Assembly (NCBI GenBank): GCA_964587525.1
Contig: CAZPLZ010000027.1
Location: 1-22,647 of the forward strand
DNA: 22,647 bases
Direction of reading: 5' to 3'
Source: CAZPLZ01 sp964587525
GTDB lineage: Bacteria > Oederibacteriota > CAKKQC01
Under the pieces are notes generated by a model that made no database searches, had not been told where the DNA came from, and was given only the letters and a program-made list of their open reading frames with translations. Position numbers and translations under genes: made by a program. Below, one piece after another: positions 19,401 to 22,647 of the stretch. Each line of letters starts with the position of its first letter. The first letter of the stretch is position 1.

Positions 19401-22001
19401 TTGGGTTGGGCGGTATCTACACCGAATCAATTTGCTGTCTCCGCTTACCGTGTGTTCCGTTCGTCTGTTGCGGGTGATCCAGGATCGATCGTTGCTGACG
19501 TGCCAGGAGCCACCACAACGATATTTACCGATACAACGATGACTCTTGGGCAACAGTTTTTCTATAGCGTCGCCGCAGTAGATGTACGCGGAGTTGTGGG
19601 TCGAATATCTGATCAAGTGGCGGCGAGGGCCTTTTTCCAGCCTAACATCGTGGCTCAGATTAGTGATCCACTCGATGGCATTTTTGTGTGCGTCGTCCCT
19701 ATCTTTACGTTCACCGTAACCGGAACGGCTACATCTGGGAATTTTTCGAGATATACGCTGGAACTTGACGAGGGGGGTGGGTTCGTCACAGTTGTGGAGG
19801 AATTTTCTCCCGTCATCAATAACACGCTTGGCATCGTTACATTGACAACCTCTGGGTTGCCAAATTTGCGCTTGACCGCTTTTGATGAAACAGGGCAGTC
19901 TGGGGTCACGCAGGTCAGTTTGAACGCTCCAGCCACGACCCTGGACGCTCAAGTTACCTGGCCTGTACTTGGCCAGATTATCTTTACGGATTGTATGTCC
20001 TTCACGCTGACCCTGACTGGCGTAGCCACGGCGGATGATTTTGTTGAGTATCGGCTGGAGGCTGCAAGACTTTCTTCCTCCCTGGTAGCCGTTTCATCGC
20101 TGTCTTCTACAACGTCAGTTGACACGGTCGGGGGGTTGGGGTCGGTAACCTTGCCTGATTGTGATGACTATGTCATTCGCCTAATTGTTCAAGACGTTTG
20201 TGGGAGGACACGGACCGTAGAGGTTACTTTAGAGCTTCAGGGATCCGAATTTCTGATCGCGAACATTATTACTTTCTCCTTACGGGGAAGGGGTCCAGGC
20301 GAGCATCGGAAACCGATGGACGTAGCGGTGGATCGGGAAGACTTCGTGTGGGTCGTGGATACGCAGAATCGTCGATTGCAGAAATATACTGCCGAAGGGC
20401 AATTCCTGTTTGAGTTCGGAGAACAAACAACAGGGAAAGCCGAAGGGACAACCTTTGCTGAACCGATAGCTGCAGCCGTCGATAGCGAAAACCGGTTGCT
20501 CGTGCTTGATAGATTGACCGGTGAAATCCTTCGTTTTGATGATAGCGGAACCTTCCTGGACCGCTTCGGGAAACAAGGTGGTGGCCTTGGGCAATTCCTT
20601 CATCCGGAAGGTCTGGCCGTCGATGCGCTTGATCGGATATACGTCGCGGATACGCTTAATTCACGAATACAAGGATTGAATTCTGAAGGGTCACCTTTGT
20701 TAGTTTTTGGTGTTCACGGCAGCGGAGTAGGTGAAGTGCATCATCCATCGGGTGTAGCGGTGGACCCGGTTACTAAATTCGTCTATTTAACGGATTCCAA
20801 GAATCATCAACTGCAGATTTTCGATCAATCCGAACAGTTTATTGTCGAGTTTGGTGGCCAAGGTGATGCGCTTGGTCAGTTTAACCGTCCCTTTGATGTT
20901 ATCGTTGGCAAGGATCAAAATATCTTCATCTCAGAGGTGGAAAATAATCGAGTTTCCTGGTATTCCTCGACCGTGGGGGCTCCCAGCGGTGTTACAGTGC
21001 TCCCTCCGGTAGATTTCACCGGAAAACTTTTTAAGCAGCCGCATGGTGTTGCATTAGACAGCCAAGAATCAATTCTCTATGTTGCTGACACCGGGAACAA
21101 CCGGATCGTGGGTATCCGGATCAAGCGTCCTGCTGACGACACGTTATCCCCGCGGGCTCTTATCTCATCTCCGGCGACGGAGGCCACAGTCAGTGGCGTG
21201 GTGGATGTGAGAGGGATTGCTGCGGATGCGCACTTTGCGGAGTACCAGCTGGAGTTTGGATCCGGCGAATCTCCCTTAAGCTTTGCGCCCATTGCCTTCT
21301 CCTCGGAGCCGGTATGGAATGATTCGCTAGGGCTGTGGGATACCCGTAATCTAGAGACGGGTGTCTATACCCTGCGCCTCACCGTGACCGACAAGTCCGG
21401 CAACACCGCCGCAGCGCGTCTCACGGTGCAGGTCGAAGGGACAGCACCAGTCTTGCTGGTCTCAGTTTCCGCGTTTCCTTCCATCTTTATGCCAGATCGA
21501 GGTGGCACGATGGTCAATTATCGTCTGGCCCGGAACGCTGCCGTCAAAGCGATGGTGGTTAACCCCAGGACGAGTCGGCGTGTGTGGACTTTCGAGGAAG
21601 CCCAGCCGGGCCATCTGGGCGGGGCATGGGGTGAAAACGTGCTGACCTGGGATGGGCGGGATGAGCAAGGGCAGCCTGTTCCACCTGGCTACTATGTCGT
21701 CATTCTGGTTGCAGAAGATGGGACGCAGAGGGATCGCAAGATCGTGTCCCTCCGAGCGGTTCCAAGCCTCGAGGCGGTGGCTGCGGCTCTCGGCGGCGTG
21801 GGACAGCCTGTGGTGCGAGGGAGCGGCGCTGGTGGTACGGCGGGCAGTCCCGCATCAAGTTCTGCGACATCCTCCGCTTCACACGACCGTGGAGTGGATC
21901 GGGGGAAGAATCCGAAGGATTTCGAACGTGGCGACAATCCAGGACAGCATAAGGGCGAAGATCCAGAGAAGCACAAGGGAAATAGAATATTCTTGAAATG
22001 A
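16437..22001 (+). CDS. Giant exported multi-propeller protein (PQQ-like, FN3, Ig-like, NHL, FlgD-like Ig)
   Basis: An 1854-residue protein with a Sec signal peptide (cut after QSAEA, near residue 21). Domains in order: PQQ-like propeller 1 (about 22-390, starts DWPQFQSDPGKTG); FN3 (about 395-500, SGYNIYRSQ and YFYAITG); FN3 (about 505-600); PQQ-like propeller 2 (about 603-965, starts DWPMFQRDVLH); FN3 (about 968-1064); two Ig-like copies (about 1066-1270); a six-bladed NHL propeller (about 1271-1563, HPEGLAVDALDRIYVADT); a third Ig-like copy (about 1568-1664); a FlgD-like Ig domain (about 1690-1761, NVLTWDGRDEQGQPVPPGYY); and a Ser-rich then charged tail (DRGKNPKDFERGDNPG). No enzyme motif is seen. 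It is most likely a surface scaffold or adhesin. It starts 12 bases after the preceding gene at GTG 16437 or GTG 16440. Confidence 0.88.
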   Translation: MVRIFLFFAWCLTAFGQSAEAADWPQFQSDPGKTGVNSAERFSQLEPKFTLELLNFGQATQFNIATAIAVGNTIFVGTNEAALIAVGKKSGTQVWKVNVNGPVRGAPLFVDDKVVLADSAGFLTAVNPNDGTPIWTYDSASNFYSSPTVAQVANESRIFLGAANGTVHCVKAETGGTVWIASTGAAIWSSPSVSETNSRVYVSSYDQRVYAIDAVNGTIKWITDPSLIPLGPLRASVAVKDSRLYVPTLSRGLVALNDNGFSVSEAWRVSLTGSHTGSAAVVSPSGLLSATTIYVANTVGEVFAIEDRGTFSKTLWQHDLVPSAAVVGSVAFADDLVFVASEDGKLRALDALLGDELLIGSTTAAIDSSMAISNGNVYVADATGRLYSFGNELEPPEGLSAIADDGGNVVLSWDPVLLPPLDQPVSGYNIYRSQQPDKDFVPIAFVDGLDQIILQSTSIFIDTSVTVTGTYFYAITGLEDVAGTPALEESTFSNIASVAVTVSIPTVLPVVSGLIVQPGDGVINLNWNVTAGDFPVSLLDLFRREGTSGPLLLFRTLAAGTNSFDDIRVENRVEYSYAVVAIDANGDAGPQSAQVSATPFTIDWPMFQRDVLHEAFDPGQDISPPLGERWRVKLSEGPFNPGGAFQQGFSGYQGGLIVSGTLYVASVGGDVRAYNAETGTTLWFESGFANILASPAYHNGRLYITHNDGLTVLKADTGVVDWALPRAVVGFGAESSPIIYKGVLYAGMGVGFAPRLVAIDIETRTVKWISEPRTVFLKSSPGAARGKIYIVDGGGNVNAYDADNGDLLWSRRLGAFVTTTEGISLAVCPPVVLVAHENSFLHAFDADTGALKWRERVFSRFTSPAVAGATVFVASHNVNTVYARNVVTGALVWKAFTFSGRASHGAPVVANGRLHVYATNGQVFTLDLFSGAKLDVVQLTNVDLRTSHLSAGAGQLYVPTINAKLIAVTPVTAAPTNLTALGLVEKVSLGWAVSTPNQFAVSAYRVFRSSVAGDPGSIVADVPGATTTIFTDTTMTLGQQFFYSVAAVDVRGVVGRISDQVAARAFFQPNIVAQISDPLDGIFVCVVPIFTFTVTGTATSGNFSRYTLELDEGGGFVTVVEEFSPVINNTLGIVTLTTSGLPNLRLTAFDETGQSGVTQVSLNAPATTLDAQVTWPVLGQIIFTDCMSFTLTLTGVATADDFVEYRLEAARLSSSLVAVSSLSSTTSVDTVGGLGSVTLPDCDDYVIRLIVQDVCGRTRTVEVTLELQGSEFLIANIITFSLRGRGPGEHRKPMDVAVDREDFVWVVDTQNRRLQKYTAEGQFLFEFGEQTTGKAEGTTFAEPIAAAVDSENRLLVLDRLTGEILRFDDSGTFLDRFGKQGGGLGQFLHPEGLAVDALDRIYVADTLNSRIQGLNSEGSPLLVFGVHGSGVGEVHHPSGVAVDPVTKFVYLTDSKNHQLQIFDQSEQFIVEFGGQGDALGQFNRPFDVIVGKDQNIFISEVENNRVSWYSSTVGAPSGVTVLPPVDFTGKLFKQPHGVALDSQESILYVADTGNNRIVGIRIKRPADDTLSPRALISSPATEATVSGVVDVRGIAADAHFAEYQLEFGSGESPLSFAPIAFSSEPVWNDSLGLWDTRNLETGVYTLRLTVTDKSGNTAAARLTVQVEGTAPVLLVSVSAFPSIFMPDRGGTMVNYRLARNAAVKAMVVNPRTSRRVWTFEEAQPGHLGGAWGENVLTWDGRDEQGQPVPPGYYVVILVAEDGTQRDRKIVSLRAVPSLEAVAAALGGVGQPVVRGSGAGGTAGSPASSSATSSASHDRGVDRGKNPKDFERGDNPGQHKGEDPEKHKGNRIFLK

Positions 22002-22295
22002 GGACTTAATCTGTTCATACCACTTTCTGGTAAGTCTCCGATGTCAGGCGAGAGAGGCCCAGCCGTCTAAACTACAGTCTAACCTTACAAATGCCACCGC
22101 TTTACGGTAGCCATTTCTGGCGCAACGATGACCCTAGCCCCATTCTTCGCGGCCTCTTCAAACAGATGCGTAAGTTTCTCGACATTTCTCGGCTTTTCAA
22201 ACATCCGTGGGTCAAACTGCACGGCGGCCACTTTGTAAGCCCTTGCCCACGACAACAGTGGGATAACCTTTTTTTAGCTATCGTCCCGTAACGTC
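22002..22295. other. Region between the giant propeller gene and the flippase gene
   Basis: These 294 bases hold the minus-strand hydrolase remnant at 22085-22255. The 83 bases from 22002 to 22084 hold nothing I can support in any frame. There is no convincing terminator after the propeller gene. A CCCAC/GTGGG hairpin at 22246-22262 is followed, only after six bases, by seven T (22269-22275). No promoter or ribosome site for the flippase was identified. Confidence 0.6.
22085..22255 (-). pseudogene. Nitrilase-superfamily (carbon-nitrogen hydrolase) gene remnant, N-terminal fragment
   Basis: Read on the minus strand from TTG 22255 to TAA 22085, 56 codons contain the standard N-terminus of carbon-nitrogen hydrolases: YKVAAVQFDPRMFEKPRNVEK, a helix LFEEAAKNGA, then VIVAPEMAT. 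The Glu of PEMAT (bases 22116-22118) is the position of the catalytic Glu in the family. After MAT, near 22107, the family pattern TGY is lost and a stop follows. Family members are about 260-300 residues with Lys and Cys later, so most of the gene is missing. There is no ATG. The break faces the RHS cassette, which suggests that its right end destroyed the gene. Confidence 0.7.
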
Positions 22296-22647
22296 ATGAT
22301 CCCATTGACACTCTGGCTGGGTGTGGCCAACCTGGTGCAGCTTCTGCTGGGGCTGGGCCGCTTGGCCATCCTGACGCGCTGGCTGGGCGTCGAACATCTT
22401 GGGAATCTCGGATACGCCCTGGCGCTCGTGTGGATCGCCGATATGGTCGCGCAGGCGGGTCTGAGTACGGTGATGACGCGGGATGTTGCCGCTCAGCCGC
22501 GCCGTGACGGCGCACTGTTCGGTGCCGTCCTTGGGGTGCGGTCCGCGCTCTCCGTTGTGGCCGGGGTGGTGGTCGGTCAACTTGCGGGACCCAGGGCGGG
22601 CCTGATGGTGCTGACGTACGTGGGCCAGCTTGGTGTCGCCGTCTTGC
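22296..22647 (+). CDS. Polysaccharide (O-antigen type) flippase, N-terminal part; 3' end outside the window
   Basis: The frame is open from ATG 22296 to the window end, 117 codons. The product is highly hydrophobic, with segments such as LTLWLGVANLVQLLLGLGRL, LALVWIADMVAQAGLSTVM and VVAGVVVGQLAG. The pattern RWLGVEHLGNLGYALALVW followed by a small loop and GLSTVMTRDVA is typical of Wzx/MATE-like polysaccharide biosynthesis proteins, which move lipid-linked sugar units across the inner membrane. An in-frame stop at 22275-22277 limits the start. There is no ribosome site before the ATG. Base composition returns to that of the block before 9306, so this gene and the methyltransferase at 8695 may once have been closer together. 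Confidence 0.8.
   Translation, partial: MIPLTLWLGVANLVQLLLGLGRLAILTRWLGVEHLGNLGYALALVWIADMVAQAGLSTVMTRDVAAQPRRDGALFGAVLGVRSALSVVAGVVVGQLAGPRAGLMVLTYVGQLGVAVL

Noticed and set aside
22246..22275. Hairpin CCCAC/GTGGG followed by seven T as a rho-independent terminator
   Set aside because: The stem is only five pairs, and the T-run begins six bases after it. It also lies within the hydrolase remnant.
22091..22291. 66-codon plus-strand open frame between the propeller and flippase genes
   Set aside because: It is antisense to the hydrolase remnant, has no ribosome site and no recognisable product.

Overview
The window is a stretch of Gram-negative bacterial chromosome with two parts. The organism cannot be named from sequence alone. 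The Gram-negative reading rests on a LolA/LolB-like protein, a polysaccharide flippase and many Sec signal peptides. The first 9.3 kb and the last 350 bases are GC-rich (hand counts of single 60-base lines: 40/60 at 5401 and 39/60 at 22381). The block between them is visibly poorer in GC (28/60 at 13621, 19/60 at 15181). Every intact gene lies on the + strand.

Positions 1-9306 are a compact housekeeping block. It opens with two overlapping genes for class III nucleotidyl cyclases, the first cut by the window edge. Their catalytic residues are damaged in complementary ways, as in C1/C2 heterodimers. A perfect extended -10 promoter at the end of the second cyclase gene starts a tight run: quinolinate synthase (nadA), the Mrp/ApbC iron-sulfur carrier, a small cysteine-rich DUF971 protein, phosphomethylpyrimidine synthase (thiC), GTP cyclohydrolase I (folE), a three-part rhomboid protease and a SAM methyltransferase. 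NadA and ThiC are both [4Fe-4S] enzymes, so the run places an Fe-S carrier beside two likely clients and three cofactor pathways (NAD, thiamin, folate).

Positions 9307-22084 look like an acquired cassette with its own promoter, preceded by a 20-bp palindrome that abuts the -35. It encodes four exported proteins in one direction with tiny gaps: a LolA/LolB-like protein; an 1800-residue RHS/YD-repeat protein with an N-terminal beta-propeller and an M15-peptidase-like C-terminal tip; a secreted protein made of two copies of one domain, placed where an immunity protein would be; and an 1854-residue protein of two PQQ-like propellers, FN3 and Ig-like domains, a six-bladed NHL propeller and a FlgD-like Ig domain. 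The most economical reading is a Sec-exported polymorphic toxin aimed at peptidoglycan with a periplasmic immunity partner and two companion surface proteins. The toxin and immunity roles are inference.

At the right edge, 22085-22255 on the minus strand holds only the N-terminal quarter of a nitrilase-superfamily (carbon-nitrogen hydrolase) gene, broken at the side facing the cassette. This suggests that arrival of the cassette truncated it. The window ends inside a polysaccharide flippase gene starting at 22296. No tRNA, rRNA, CRISPR array, insertion sequence or convincing intrinsic terminator was seen.
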